From assembly GCA_963971425.1 (NCBI GenBank), contig OZ020518.1, positions 29,022,770 through 29,086,769 of the forward strand: a DNA stretch of 64,000 nucleotides, written 5' to 3'. This stretch comes from Bryoerythrophyllum caledonicum. Lineage: Eukaryota; Streptophyta; Bryopsida; Pottiales; Pottiaceae. Below, piece after piece: positions 22,913 to 35,998 of the stretch. How positions within the stretch are numbered: position 1 is the first letter of the stretch; each line of letters begins with the position of its first letter. A program made the translations under genes and the position numbers. Under the pieces are notes generated by a model, which saw nothing but the letters and a program-made list of their open reading frames with translations, searched no databases and was not told where the DNA came from.

Positions 22913-23179
22913 CAGGAGACGACAGCAAAGGCCGAGGCCCTCGAGGGGAGAGTGATACGTTATAGTGAGGCCCCAGTGCCTCACCTTATATCCCAAGCCG
23001 CCCCTCTCACGGGGACAAGACAACTCAAGCCATCAGACAAGGCCGCCAAAGGCGAACAGACCTCAGGAGCTGCAATCCACATGAAGCCATCTCGAGTGCA
23101 CATCAACCCCCCTTCCGGATCCCAAGTAAGTCCCCTCACACTCATTCAAGTTATTTCACATTCAAAGTACAAGCTAACC

Positions 23180-24823
23180 ATGAGTGGCAGAAGAGGCACA
23201 GTATTTGACGAAGCAATGGAAGTTGATGACGTGACGGCGTACAAAGTGGTTGCCCCGAAAGAGAAAGGTTCAAGGAAGAATACGGACCAAACCGGCAGCA
23301 GTAAGAAGAGCAAGAACGCCCAAGAAGACAAAGGTAAGTCCACTAAACCACTACCACTAACTTCATACCTAAATCTATGGCTAGGATTTGAAGTCATGGA
23401 GCGCATCGCGATAGATGAAGGAATGGCAGCCCCCACAAGTGACGAAACCATAGAAGACAAGATGGCCAGGGGTTTCAAAGCTAACGAAGCGGAAGAAGTA
23501 ATGGAGGCTAGAGAGGCCTTTCCAAGGATCCCCCAACTACTATATCCTTGCAAGAGAAGAGGAGCACAAGAACAACACTACAATATCACCCAAGTCCCAC
23601 AAGACATCAAGATCAATGAGGCCAGAGGTTTGGCCTTGGACTTCCACATTGCTATCTTTTTCGAACCTCCCACCATTGTTATGTTGTATGATGATGTATA
23701 CAACATAATAACTAGAAGATTAGAAGAAATGGACATTAAACTAGGCACAAGTTTGATTGATCCAATCTACATCTAATGTCAAAGTGTCAAAAGAGGAGGT
23801 CAAAAGGGGGTATGGGCGGGGATGTTTAAATTGCACCTACTTAACCCCGACACGGATGGTCTCATGCTACTTAAAGGCCTAAGGCCTTTCATACTAGTGA
23901 TAGATAATCACAAGATCATTGGTAAAGTATGTAAGACCTATCACCACACGGCTAACGCCACTAACCTCTCCGTGTGCATTAGAAGTGATTCCTTGATAGG
24001 TATCCCGGCTCACCAACTCATCATGGACATCTTCCACAATAGCTTCAACCGAGGCCAAGACTTCGAGGTCACCGGAGTGCAAAAGGTCACAAGTGATCCT
24101 TGTGCCTTCGTCTCTACCACCACTCCACAACAACCCTTGAAGATCCAACTACAACACGTTACAACCCAACACATAGTCCTTCAAGCAAAGAAAACCTTCA
24201 CCGGGGGGCGTATGACACCCAAAACAAAGGCAAAAAAGGATGCCCTCACTCTCACCCTATCTCCCTTGCCTATTCTCATGAGTGTTGTCGATACCACTAA
24301 TGCCACCTACATAGTCCTAGGAATTAATAACACTAAGAGCATATGGTTTCACAAAGAGAATGGTGAAAGGCATAATGGGAGTGCAAATGTGGAATGTACT
24401 AACCTTATCGTATATAGGAAGTTCGTGAAGAAGACAATCAAGATTGGAGATAACCACGTGGACTTTGCTCCACACTGAAGAAGCTTGGAAGGAGTGGAAT
24501 CTCCAACCCAAGAACAAGTTGAAGGTTTTGGGTTCAACGACATCAACACCGCCATGGTCAATATCGTTGCAACATTCAAGATCCAAGACACCCCCACCTC
24601 CACCAACACCAACGTCACGAAGAAAGACCTAGAAGATGCATTGGAAGAGAACAACAAGAAGATGAGGAGAGAGAATAGAGAGTACACGGATAAGCTCCAC
24701 GAAGAACTTGTTGCACAAATGGAGAGCATACAAAATTCCACGCAAGCCACCATCGAAGCTATGAGAGCCATCAAAGGGAGAGTAAAACCAAGACAAATTG
24801 AAGACACACCGCCAAACATGTGA
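23180..24823 (+). pseudogene. ORF1 of LINE copy 2, broken
   Basis: Starts at the ATG at 23180 in a good context (aaccatgag), reading MSGRRGTVFDEAMEVDD. Blocks match copy 1: LWLGFEVMERIA (copy 1 FWLGFHAMNMIA), HYNITQVPQDIKI (FNLTQLPSEVEV), RPFILVIDNHKIIGKVCKTY and NSFNRGQDFEVTGVQK. The RRM-like block and a Glu/Lys-rich coiled coil (KKDLEDALEENNKKMRREN) follow. The frame stops at 23774-23776, resumes in another frame from 23822 and stops again at 24476-24478 before the coiled coil. The last stop, TGA at 24821-24823, overlaps the next ORF, which is again -1. Confidence 0.8.
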
Positions 24824-24979
24824 AGACCAAAGACCACACGGTAAAACATATTTACCATAACACTAGTGACAAATCCTTATACCATAGGTTATTAGAACTA
24901 CACAAGTACAAAAATACGCTATACCAATACTGTACTACTATATTTACTCAATACAATCACAGTATTCTACACACATGGT

Positions 24980-25560
24980 CCAAGACATATATAAATACAT
25001 ACATACACACATATATATACATACATATACACAAGCATACATACACGTATATACATATACATATACACAAGCATACATACACATACATACACACATACAT
25101 ACACACATACATACATACACACATATTCATACACACACATATAAATATACAGGCATACACACTTACATACATACAAACAACCACACATACATACACTCAC
25201 ATAAATACAAATAAAAAACAACACACAAACATATACAAGGACACAACCACATACACACATCAAATACACATACAAATACACACTCCACCCCTACACACAC
25301 ATTCACATAAATCAACACAAACAACTACACACACCCACATACATATACACATTCAAATACATCAAAACAAACATACAAACACTCACACACCCCACTCATA
25401 TAAAAAAACACAAAACAAACCCACAAATAAACATAAACACTCATCCATACAAACATATCCACACAACCAAACACACATACACAAGCCCAAACTCACACAT
25501 AACATATATACGCACATACACACACAAACAACTATATACCCATACTCACAAACTAGAACC
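24980..25560 (+). repeat. ACAT/ACAC low-complexity tract
   Basis: Degenerate (ACAT)n, (ACAC)n and (ATAC)n repeats occupy the spacer between ORF1 and the 2A motif, where copy 1 has a CAA repeat. The open frames on both strands here are compositional. Confidence 0.9.
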
Positions 25561-25854
25561 CACACATATACAACCTCAGAGACACATACAAAGCACTACC
25601 AAAAAAACATATATAAACAAACCCTAAAAAAAGTCATAAGAAATACACATCCAAAGATAACAATTAAAACCACAAACACGAACAAAACACCAACAAACCC
25701 CACAAATAAAAATTCATACACATACACAAACAAAAACACTAAAACCAAAAACACAAAAACAAAGAAATATCCAAAATATACACACAAACCTATAACACAA
25801 AAACAAAAACAACATATCAAACCCCTATACTATATAACCCTAATAATACTAAGC

Positions 25855-25881
25855 GGGGATATAGAAACCAACCCCGGACCC
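25855..25881 (+). other. 2A ribosome-skipping motif GDIETNPGP, copy 2
   Basis: Codons read G-D-I-E-T-N-P-G-P followed by Met, identical in protein to copy 1 but with several synonymous differences (for example gat/gac, ata/att, acc/act), so the protein sequence was kept under selection before this copy decayed. Confidence 0.9.
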
Positions 25882-28800
25882 ATGCCCAATGTACTAAAAA
25901 GAAACCACACAACACATAAAAAAATGCCAAAACCTACTTTATACCAAACACCATCAACCTACAACCGGAATACAAACATATTGCAGGGACATTTGCGCCC
26001 CTCCTAAAAACCACGCACACATTACACCAATTACATAACATAACACATCCAAGCATTGCCCAATATATACAACAAAAAAATACACACCCAACAACACACA
26101 TACTCTACGCCTTAGTGAATACCACCCACCCTAACCCCTACGAATGTAACAGAATTATGGAACTACAAAACCCAAATATAACCACATGGACTAACACACT
26201 ATTACAAACTCTATCAAAATTACAAAATCCACCCGAAAGACACATTAGCATCCCACATCCTTACACAACATTTCTGGAAAACAACCTAAACATCATAAAC
26301 CACAACACATCAAAAAACAAAGAATTATATGACTTCATACATAACCAAAATACACCCCCATCAAATGCCACAATAAAACAAAAATTCCCCTACCTCCCAA
26401 ATACAATAACAACTGAATCACTGAAGTCCGTAAACCCCTCCCGGAATACACTCATCTACCCCCACCGCCAAACCACATCCCATCACAGAACCACACCCCT
26501 CAAACGAACAACAATAATACAACCATAATAACATGGAACGCCTCATCTCTCAACACCGCACTCCCAAACTTATAAAATATAGTTATATACACTAACACAC
26601 CACCGGCACTCATAGTCATACAAGAAACAAAAATCTCGGCCACAAAATCCACAAAATATATACAATGACTATTTCCTGACTACAAACTCATCTATAACAA
26701 CACACATGCTCTAACACGATGTATACAACAAAGGAGACCATATACACCAGGTCGAGGGGGCCTCCTCACCCTCATACACAAAAACTATGCATTTCCAGGA
26801 AATATCAAAAAAATCCCCACCCCGTTGAACATATCCCCACACTTACAAATTATAGAAATTTCTACTTCAACCTTGGCTAATCCACCATATATACATGCCG
26901 TCCCACCCCAAAGACATGAGACTCATTGAAGATATCAAAATTAACATCACCTCTCATACTACCAACAACTCCAACCACAACCACATTTTATGTGGTGACT
27001 TCAACAGAGACATTGCCCTCATAGGAAGACAAAACGGAAACCAACATACACCACCACAAATGATAGACCTACAATGGAAACAATTTACAGAAGACCTAAA
27101 CTTTAATTATATACCCACGAACACTACATACTCTAGACAAGGACGACACAACTATAGTGACTGGAGCCTAATTGATGGATTCTACATCCGTGCGACAAAC
27201 CATAATACGTTCTTTTCCACAACAAATAATGACATCCACCTAAACTCCGATCACTCACCCATACAACTCCATATCCCAAACAACACACTCATAAATCGCA
27301 CACCAACCACCAGAACAAACAATAACCACATACGCATCCTTAATTCCATCCCACAAACCAACATAGAACTATTCAACACAAAATTCTTCGAGAAAAACTC
27401 AACTCACATTGATTCTTTAATCAATACATTAGAATGTAACCACCTTTCCCAAACACAATGGCAAGAAGCTTGCCACACCCTAGACATACTCATCAACAAC
27501 ATATCCAATATAAAGGACAAACCTGCAAAGCCCAACCCATACCACAAATGACAAATCGAACATCACAACAAGGTGGATATTTACCTCGCAAATTATCTAA
27601 AACATGGAAACAACACCTTACCACCTACCACACTATACGGAAAACCATAAGAACCGTAAAAAACAACCCCCAATGGCGAAGCCACCCTATCCTCAACGAA
27701 CTACAAAACCTTCAACACACACAAATCCCAAACCCACCCCCATACATCTATCCCCCGACACATGGATAAGTAATATAACACTAATTGCAAAAAATGCCAA
27801 CACTCAAGCCCGAAAGATCACCACTAAATACGCCCAAGAAAACATTAGAAAAGCCATCTCAAAATACAGACAACTATGTGAAACCAACCCCAAGAAAATA
27901 AATAGAAGAATATTCAAAACTATAGAATTCCCACCATTAGATTGCATCATAGACCAATACAACAACATACTAACGAGTCCAGAAGACAATTGCAAACGAA
28001 ATAGTCAACCAACAAACAAAAAACAATAGACCTACAGTAGAAATGTGTTACTATCAACCGGACCACCCCATAATATGCACATGCGCAGTACGACAATACC
28101 CATGGCATGACCTTGACGGATTCACATTAGAAAAACGAGGAGACCCAGATACCCCACTACACACATACTTTACCCAAGCCACATATGACACTTGCCTACG
28201 AAACCTAGGAAATAATAAGGCCCCCGGACCAGACCGCATACCGAACTCTATACTAAAAAATATGCCCTCAAGGTTCCACAAACTACTAAACCTCTTTTTT
28301 TCTCTGTGCTACAAACAAAAACAAATCCCTGCTTCATGGAAAACAAGTACAACAATCTTACTATACAAGAAAGGAGATCCATCCATACTACCAAATCATA
28401 GATCCATTGCATTAGCCAACACCATCTATAAACTATCCACAAGTACAATCACATCAATACTATCATCATACGGAAAAAAATACAAAATACTCCATGATAG
28501 CCAAGAGGGGTTCCGCGCAGAAAGAAGTACCGCTAGACAAATCCAAACACTGATAGCCGCATTGGAAGATGCACGCTTTACAAATCAAGACATATTCATA
28601 TTATACATAGACTTTAAAAATGCCTTCGGATCTATTGGTCATGCTAGACTCTTAGCCATAATGACGGACCTTGGATACCCCAAAGACGCCAGCACACTAG
28701 TGGGAAATATATACTCGGAATCCTCAACCTCCTACATAGGAGAACACTTTGGAAAAACTACACCCATAGCCATCCAAAGAGGAACAATACAAGGTGATAC

Positions 28801-31800
28801 CCTAAGCCCATATTTATTCATCATATTCCTAGAACCACTACTTAGATGGCTAGATAGAGGCAATAATGAATACACATTTGGGACATCACAAACAACCATC
28901 AACTCCACGGCATACACAGACGACCTTGCGGCCATAACCAACAAAATTAAAGATATAAAAATACAACTTAACAAAATAGACAGATAGTGCAAATGGACAA
29001 GAATAGATGTAGGTGTCTCAAAATGTGCAGTCACTGGATGCCCAAATAAATCAAAAACAAATCCCACCGCATTCAAAGCTCTAATACAAACCTCTAACAT
29101 TAATTACCGAAACCAACCAATACCCGTATTCCACCAAAATGAACCATACACATATTTAGGAATAAATCTCGTCCCCTCCCTAAAATGGAAAACCCAAATC
29201 CATACCACCACCAAAAAACTAATTAAACAATGTAAAGAATTAGTAGCTTGCCCGGCCACTATGAAGCAAAAAATAAAAATGATTGACACAATACTAAGAC
29301 CGGAAGTGGCATACAGCTTCTATGTGGTACCATACTCAATGCCCGCCATAAAAAAACTGGACCAAAAAATAACGGCCACACAAAAAACCGTACGCGGCAT
29401 GCCAAAATGTATGTCTAATATAATAACCCAATTACCGCACAACCTCTTTGGACTAGAAGCTTTTTTGCTAAAAAATGCATACCTTAGATGCATAGGAGAA
29501 CAACTACAGAACGCCCTAAATGACAATGGACGACTTGGAACAATATACAAGGGACTAACACACCACATCCTCGCCCAATATGGGAGGGCAGAAAACATAC
29601 CTAGAATAGAAAAGACAAATTGTACAAGATCACCAATAACACGTACCTTCTTCTTACTAAAACACGTAGCAAAAGTCCACCTAAAAAGTACTCTCTCCAA
29701 CTTTCTTATAGATCCAACAACACTAGAAAAAGCCTGGACTCTCGAAACACAAAACCATAATACACTCAACACACAACTATCTCAAAAATTATTACAAAAA
29801 CTCCTATCAAAAAACATCTATGAACTAAAACAAATTTCACTACCTAATGGAACACACATCATGAACAATGAAGAGTTTAAAACATACCACTTCACCCCAT
29901 CAAAACTAATCAAAAGTGCACTCAAAATAGCACGACAACTCTTTTGCCACCCAATATACCCCCCCCCACACACTAATAATAACAACATACATACATACTC
30001 CCATACACTTAAAAACCCATTCATCACTATAAACAATGACATCACCCCAAGAAATACCCCCCACCACCGACCCATCCTCCCAACTCCCACCCACGCTACC
30101 CTTGCCCCCCAAATTACATCCTCAAAAATCCCACCACATACCCCATAGACACCATCATACACCACGAACATAGAAAAAAATAGATAATAACCAAATTGAA
30201 AACAAATACGCGAGATATTTATGCCAATGGGACCACAATAACAACAAATACAACAAATGGCTCCCCCAAAGAAACCTCTTCCCAAGACACAACCAAAACA
30301 CCATTACACACAATATCAATAAATTGACACAATATTACCAAAAAACTCAACATAAATTCTACTCCAAAATTATCCTAGCTCACCACCCACAAAGCCAACC
30401 CCAAGATACAAGATCCATCACCCCACCCATAAGAATCCCCCTACTAAACATTAAAACAATGGAATGTAACCCCGAAAAAGACATTCTCACCTCATCTAAT
30501 ATGATTAAAATAGACAAAGACCAAGCACACATGTACGAAGAAGATGGAAGACACCTCTTTACCATCCCCATCATTAGGCTCATATGGTTATGGAACCAAT
30601 ATAACACTAAACTACAAAACCCTACGAACATTTGAACCTATAACTCAATCATTTGAAACCGAAATCATTTGGCTATACCAAAGATATAAATATAAAATAC
30701 CAAAAAAATAACCCCCTTAAACTTACACAATATACACTACCGACACCGATACTAAACTCATTAATTTCAACATTCAACATCCAACACTCATACTTCTCCT
30801 CCCCCGTCACATGCCCCACCACACTTAACAAATTTTACTCCCCCTTCGAAAGAGATAAAATATTCGGTTCATTAGGAAAAGCCTTTGACTACAAATGGAT
30901 AGGCAATGGCATAGCTCACCCTCACAATGAAGAAGAAACACTACAAGCTTTACAGTGGGCCCGCCTCGCGGCCAAAAATGACCCGAACCACACCTCCACC
31001 ATCATCATAACAACAGACAAAAACTGGTACCAAAACCTTAATCCACACTCACGCCCTTTCCCAGACTCACACATCATAGCACTATTCGAAGCGGACTCAA
31101 TAACATACGAAGAACCCACTATCCCAACCGAACAAAAAAAGCCTAGGCTTGAACCAGCTACCCTACAAATACTATGTGTCCATCACCAAAACAACACAAT
31201 AGGAACCTCAGAACAACTAGCCACGCTCACATCCATAGCCAAATCTCTAAACATAAATCGGATACACAAAAATATTGCCTCACCCACACCTCCTCAAACA
31301 CCAGTAAACCGTAGCAAAAAATGGTCTAAAGTAGAATACAATAACAACACACTAAACTACTCCATAACAACTCCTCCCCCTCCCTAATTACCACACAAAT
31401 ACTCACCCAAAATATGACCCCATACATAGTTACTACATAGATGGATCCTTCAAAGAGCCGGTAGAAAGTAGCCCTGGACACTAGCATAGAGAAAAAGCCG
31501 GATATGGCATATATAATCCCAACAAAGAAATTAAATTAGCCAAAAGACTTCACGGACTCCAAAACATCCTCAGAGCAGAGATGATGGCCATACACAAAAC
31601 ACTCCAAATCATCAACACACAATATGCCAACGACCCCGCACTTATCTTTACGGATTGCATCAATGTTCTATATCTACTAAACACACAAATAACTCACCCT
31701 ACTCTCCACAATAGTCACCCCGACAAAATAACACTAATGTCCATGGTACAAATGCTCCAAAATCGAACACAACCCACTACATTCCATAAAGTTAGAGCCC

Positions 31801-32446
31801 ACGCTAATATAGAAGGAAATGAACAAGCCGATGCACTAGCCAAAGAAGGAAGAGAAAAATCACATAAAAATGCCAAAGACCCACATGAGCACGCACATGC
31901 CACCCCATATACTTCCAAAAAGAGGATTGGCCCTCCAAAAATGACACCCCGGACAAAGCCCCGGTCCGATTTTGGGAAAATACCTCAAAAAACAAGATAC
32001 ATACAACGACATTGACACGATCTCAGAAAACTTCCCTAACATAGAAAAATCGACCGGCAATAATAACGTAGACAATGAATTATCTACAAATTTCTGGAAA
32101 AATCCCACCATTACCGATTCACAAATTACATGCCTTATCAAATTCCGCAGTGGTCAATATATGGGGAACGCCTGTAAACAACTCTTCTTTGGAATAGAAC
32201 GCTTCCCATCCATAACATGCCCCATATGTACCTCTACAGACCCCGACACATGGCTACATGTCCTACTAAAATGCCAAAACCACCACATACACTCCCTCAT
32301 TGTTAAAAGACACAACAAAGCAGTATGGGAAATCCGAAAACTAATCACCTCACATAGCAAATCTCGATGCTTCATACTCATGAATGCCGGCACTTTCAAT
32401 AATAACCCTCAAGAAAACACTGTTCCATCCTGGCTACTCCCATGTA

Positions 32447-33024
32447 CAATAGGGTGACATTCAAATTGGCCGTTTAGTAGTTCCAGGGATAGTGTCCGAC
32501 ATTGCTGCCAACTTTGACACCCTCCCCAAAGCTGAGAAATTGTTATTTTACCATGAAAATTTGGGGACAGCATCACCTTTATGTTGAAAACATGCATACC
32601 AAATTTCAAGTCCAGGAGACTTATACAAAAAAACTAATGCAAGATCTACCAACATGGGATAGCTGTGAGAAAAGTATCACAGCTGCCAACTTTGACACCC
32701 TCCCAAGAATTGAGGAAATTTTTTTTGCCCATGAAATTTTTGGAGAAAAAACATTTTTATGTTGTTTGCATGTGTGGAAAATTTCAAGTCCAAAAGACCC
32801 AAACAAAAAACAATATTCCAAATCTACCAACATGTGTAGTTTTGAGAAACAAAGGGGAAAACCATTTTACTACTTCCAATTTTGACGCCCTCCTTAGGAT
32901 TGAAATTTTGTTGATACATAATGAAATTTTTGGCACAAGATCATCTCTACGCTGGTAACATGTGAGATAAATTTCAAAGCCAAAAGATGTACACAAAAAA
33001 GTTATTCCATATCTACCAACGTGT
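32447..33024 (+). repeat. Left terminal inverted repeat of the nested Tc1/mariner
   Basis: Three diverged units, beginning near 32508, 32688 and 32874, share ccaactttgacaccctcc, aaatttcaagtccaaaagac and atctaccaacatg. The mirror image lies at 34648-35225. Confidence 0.85.
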
Positions 33025-34022
33025 ATGTCCTCCATTAGTGTCAATCACTCCTAGTAACCTAGAGGGCATAGAATGACATAGTTGAAGGAGCTTTGTACCA
33101 TTGACTAACTTCCACTCTCTTTCAAGAACTACCTTCAACACATCTAAGCTTCTAGGGCATTGTTTGCCATGGTGCACAACATCTTTTAACATCCTCCAAA
33201 CGTTCTCGATTGGATTGAGATCGGGAGAGTTTGCAGGCCAGTTGAGCTTTTCGAGAAGGTGGCTTTGTCTCCATTCTTCACATATTTTTCTCCTATGGAC
33301 GGGTGCCCCATCTTCCGTAAGCACTCCTTGTGGAATTTGACCCATGAAATGAACCAATTTGGCATCGTAAACCACTTCTATAAAATCCTTAGCAGAACGT
33401 TGACCTTTAGGCATAAAGACAAGTTCTGACTTTTGTCCTTCGGCAAATGCGCCCCAAATCATTAAAGAAGTCCTTCTACTTTTAAAAGTAGGAGCTAGAC
33501 AACTTGATGAATAACGCTCGTATGCACTTCTCCAAACATGAATTTGCTGAGAATTTTTTCCAATTTCAAAAGTAGATTCATCTATCCAAACAACACGCTC
33601 CCACTCTTTTGCACTCCATCCACGGTACTTCTGAGCAAAAGCTAATCGTTGAGACATGCGACGAGGTGTCAAAAAAGATTTTTGACTGCAATTCGACTAA
33701 AAATGCCATTTTTATGTAAGACCCTTTGAATAGTACGTCTACACACTTGAGTAGGACATGCATTGGTAATCTCTGAGAGTGAAGAGCAACGATGAATTTT
33801 TGAGTAATGCACAATACTACGAACATCTCTATCACTATGCTTTTTAGCGTGACTTCCACCGCAAGGTTTGCTCTTGTAGGTTCCATCTTCTCTAAATGTT
33901 TTTACTAACCTTGTAACTGTTCTAAAAGGAACTCCAATAGTAGCTGCAATTTGAACTCTTGTAAATCCTCTCTCACTCAAACCTATGATGCGAGTACGAA
34001 TTTCATTTGAAATTGCCATCAT
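33013..34022 (-). CDS. Tc1/mariner transposase, DD34E, in two frames
   Basis: From 34022 leftward, the first frame (to 33669) is an N-terminal paired-type helix-turn-helix region: RTRIIGLSERGFTRVQIAA, then TVTRLVKTFREDG and RRTIQRVLHKNG. It ends at TGA (33669-33671). The -1 frame picks up exactly where the family continues, LTPRRMSQRLAFAQKYRGW, and holds the catalytic triad: WIDEST (Asp), TEDGAPVH (Asp), and NSPDLNPIENVW (Glu), with 34 residues between the second Asp and Glu. The end matches Tc1 C-termini (SMPSRLLGVIDTNGG). Joined, the product would be about 335 residues, the usual size. The step sits on C-TTT-TTT (33671-33677 on the plus strand). The other copy has the same run at the same codon (47224-47230). 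It is either ancestral damage or programmed -1 frameshifting, known in the related bacterial IS630 family. Confidence 0.85.
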
Positions 34023-34054
34023 AAACTTATAGAGTGCGTGATGCTAGCTACAAC

Positions 34055-34240
34055 AGTAGAGTAGGGGTTGGAGCAAAGCAAGGGGGAGAGAAGGGGGCCA
34101 AGGGGCTAGAGCAGAGCAAAGGGGGTTGCAGGATTGACACGTGACAATTGGTAGAGGAAGGAGAACAGGGCTGGAGCAGAGCAAGGGGGAGAGAAGAGAG
34201 CCAAGGCGCTGGAGCAGAGAGGAGAGAGAAGGGTCGCCAA
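34055..34240 (+). repeat. GA-rich minisatellite inside the Tc1/mariner
   Basis: Repeated units like ggagcagagcaagggggaga and gagagccaaggcgctgg lie just upstream of the transposase start; possibly part of its promoter. Confidence 0.65.
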
Positions 34241-34647
34241 AACACAAGCCCATATGCATACATGAAAAATCGTTTTGCTCTTAATCACTCATCATGTATG
34301 CCCAATGTGAATCAACACTCATGCATCCCACAATACAACACTCTCTGTTTTGAGGATTGTCTCACCATTCAGTCTATCACAAATCACACACACCATTCCC
34401 TTTACATAGTGTTCAATAGATATTTAGAAGAAAAAATTTGTCATGTGTCTAATGCACACTTTATGGCCAAGTGGATTCTTCTGCATGGAACACCTCTTCA
34501 CTTCTTCATTTAGATGTTGTTGATCTTTTTGAGAAGCATTTATGTTTGGTGGCTTACTCACATGATTGAGTTCAATGAAAAAGCATGAGGTGTCAAAGAT
34601 ATTTTGACATTTTCAATATGACCTTCAAATTGTTTATCATAGTTACA

Positions 34648-35225
34648 CATGTTGATAGATATGGGATAACTTTTTTTATGTATGTCTTTTGGCTTTGAAA
34701 TTTATCCCACATGTTACTAGCGTAGAGATGATCTTGTGCCAAAAATTTCATTATGTATCAACAAAAAGTCAATCCTAAGGAGGGCGTCAAAGTTGGAAGT
34801 AGTAAAATGGTTTTCCCCTTTGTTTCTCAAAACTACACATGTTGGTAGATTTGGAATATTGTTTTTTGTTTGGGTCTTTTGGACTTGAAATTTTCCACAC
34901 ATGCAAACAACATAAAAATGTTTTTTCTCCAAAAATTTCATGGGCAAAAAAAATTTCCTCAATTCTTGGGAGGGTGTCAAAGTTGGCAGCTGTGATACTT
35001 TTCTCACAGCTATCCCATGTTGGTAGATCTTGCATTAGTTTTTTTGTATAAGTCTCCTGGACTTGAAATTTGGTATGCATGTTTTCAACATAAAGGTGAT
35101 TCTGTCCCCAGATTTTCATGGTAAAATAACAATTTCTCAGCTTTGGGGAGGGTGTCAAAGTTGGCAGCAATGTAGGACACTATCCCTGGAACTACTAAAC
35201 GGCCAATTTGAATGTCACCCTATTG
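34648..35225 (-). repeat. Right terminal inverted repeat of the nested Tc1/mariner
   Basis: Reverse complement of the left arm with few differences, ending ...gtcaccctattg at 35225. The inner edge is approximate. Confidence 0.85.
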
Positions 35226-35670
35226 TACATGTGCAACCCAACGATGTCACTGTAATGCTAGATTTAAACCCGACATACTTTGTGTAAAAGGCCTACCATA
35301 CAACGACCCACCACCCACCCATGTTGATCCAAACTATACCATCCAATTTATAGAATTCACATATTGTAACGACAGATTCTCACCAGAAACAATAGAACAC
35401 AAAATAAATAAATATCAACCTCTCATTGATGACATAAAAAACCTCAGATGGAAAATTGACCCCCTCATAGTCATCACGGTTGGTGCCCGCGCCACAACCT
35501 ATATCCCACCCATGAACACCCTTGAAGAAACTTTCAAAATACCCATGAACACAATTAAACATACCTTCAAATAATATAAACACCATCGCAATCCAACATG
35601 CTAGGTCCATACTACTACATAAACGGAAAATAGAGAATAACCAAACCCTCCCCGATCCACATGACACACC

Positions 35671-35998
35671 ATAAAAAGCCCAACTTTCCCATTGCCCCAT
35701 TCACCTCCTCCCCTTCCTCCCCCCCCTCTAGTCCATCCGTCCTCTTGGTCTCTTCTCTTTTCCTCCCCCTTCTTCTCCTCTTTTCTTCTCTTTTCTCCCT
35801 ACCCCCTTACTTTGATTCCAGCTCTCTCTTGTTTTGGTTACATATTTTCGGTTACTTGTTACATAGTGTCTACCCTCGAGAGGGGGAAGTAGCCCCATAC
35901 TACTAATTCCCTGCCCGGTGAGCACGGTCTTAGTGGTGATGCAAACAGACACTTTATTCACGCCGGTCCCCTTCGGGAACCGGCGTTCTTCTTCTTCT
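35671..35998 (+). other. 3' UTR and tail of LINE copy 2
   Basis: A C/T-rich stretch is followed by the same conserved 3' block as copy 1 (catagtgtctacc to the hairpin at 35960-35986 and the TTC tail ending about 35998). Confidence 0.85.

Larger units (their letters stand above)
24820..26528 (+). pseudogene. Middle ORF of LINE copy 2 with 2A
   Basis: The frame opens over the ORF1 stop, -1 to it, and has no in-frame ATG before the 2A motif. The first 340 residues are translated simple repeats rich in His, Thr, Tyr, Ile and Lys. LSGDIETNPGP follows (motif codons 25855-25881), then MPN and the start of the conserved unknown domain. A frame break near 25930-25950 separates this from the rest of the domain (LLKTTHTLHQ, PPERHIS, FLENNLNI), which continues to the stop at 26528. 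Pol then begins in the -1 frame, as in copy 1. Confidence 0.75.
32447..35225 (-). mobile_element. Tc1/mariner-like transposon (DD34E) nested in LINE copy 2
   Basis: The ends are CAATAGGGTGACATTC and its reverse complement, flanked by TA at 32445-32446 and 35226-35227, the target duplication of this superfamily. Removing the element and one TA restores LINE sequence that aligns with copy 1. Terminal inverted repeats are about 578 bp, each made of three diverged direct units of roughly 185 bp. A minus-strand transposase fills the middle, and a GA-rich minisatellite lies before it. The arms are nearly identical, suggesting fairly recent insertion compared with the second copy at 45706-48455. Confidence 0.92.
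26529..35670 (+). pseudogene. Pol of LINE copy 2, broken and interrupted
   Basis: All five domains are recognisable in more than one frame. AP endonuclease: CGDFNRDIALIGRQNG and NSDHSPI. RT: KAPGPDRIPNSILKNMP, LYIDFKNAFGSIGH, GTIQGDTLSPYLF and the altered YTDD. RNase H: AEMMAIH-type block at 31581, FTDCINVLYLL, NEQADALAKEG. CCHC: CPICTSTDPDTWLHVLLKC. Restriction-like nuclease after the nested element: FKPDILCVKGLP, FIEFTYCND, HKINKY. Breaks include a TAG at 28985-28987 after the YTDD block, frame changes near 27560, 28020 and 30640, and a stop near 31386. The Tc1/mariner insertion lies between the CCHC/RHN block and the PD motif. Confidence 0.85.
21058..35998 (+). mobile_element. LINE copy 2, full-length-like but broken, with a nested Tc1/mariner
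   Basis: Same order as copy 1: AC-rich leader, ORF1 (23180-24823), 2A-bearing middle ORF (24820-26528), pol (about 26529-32446 and 35228-35670) and a 3' end with the same hairpin and TTC tail (35960-35998). Proteins are clearly diverged from copy 1, so these are separate family branches and not a recent duplication. Several stops and frameshifts break all three ORFs, and YADD is changed to YTDD (28913-28924). A Tc1/mariner element of 2779 bp sits in the pol C-terminal domain. The 5' boundary is set only by composition. Confidence 0.85.

Noticed and set aside
24957-25281. Cys/Val/Tyr-rich minus-strand frames that look like membrane proteins
   Set aside because: They are translations of the ACAT/ACAC simple repeat on the other strand.
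32502-32958. Open frames in the Tc1/mariner arms, mirrored at 34717-35170
   Set aside because: Identical in both arms because the arms are inverted repeats; not proteins.
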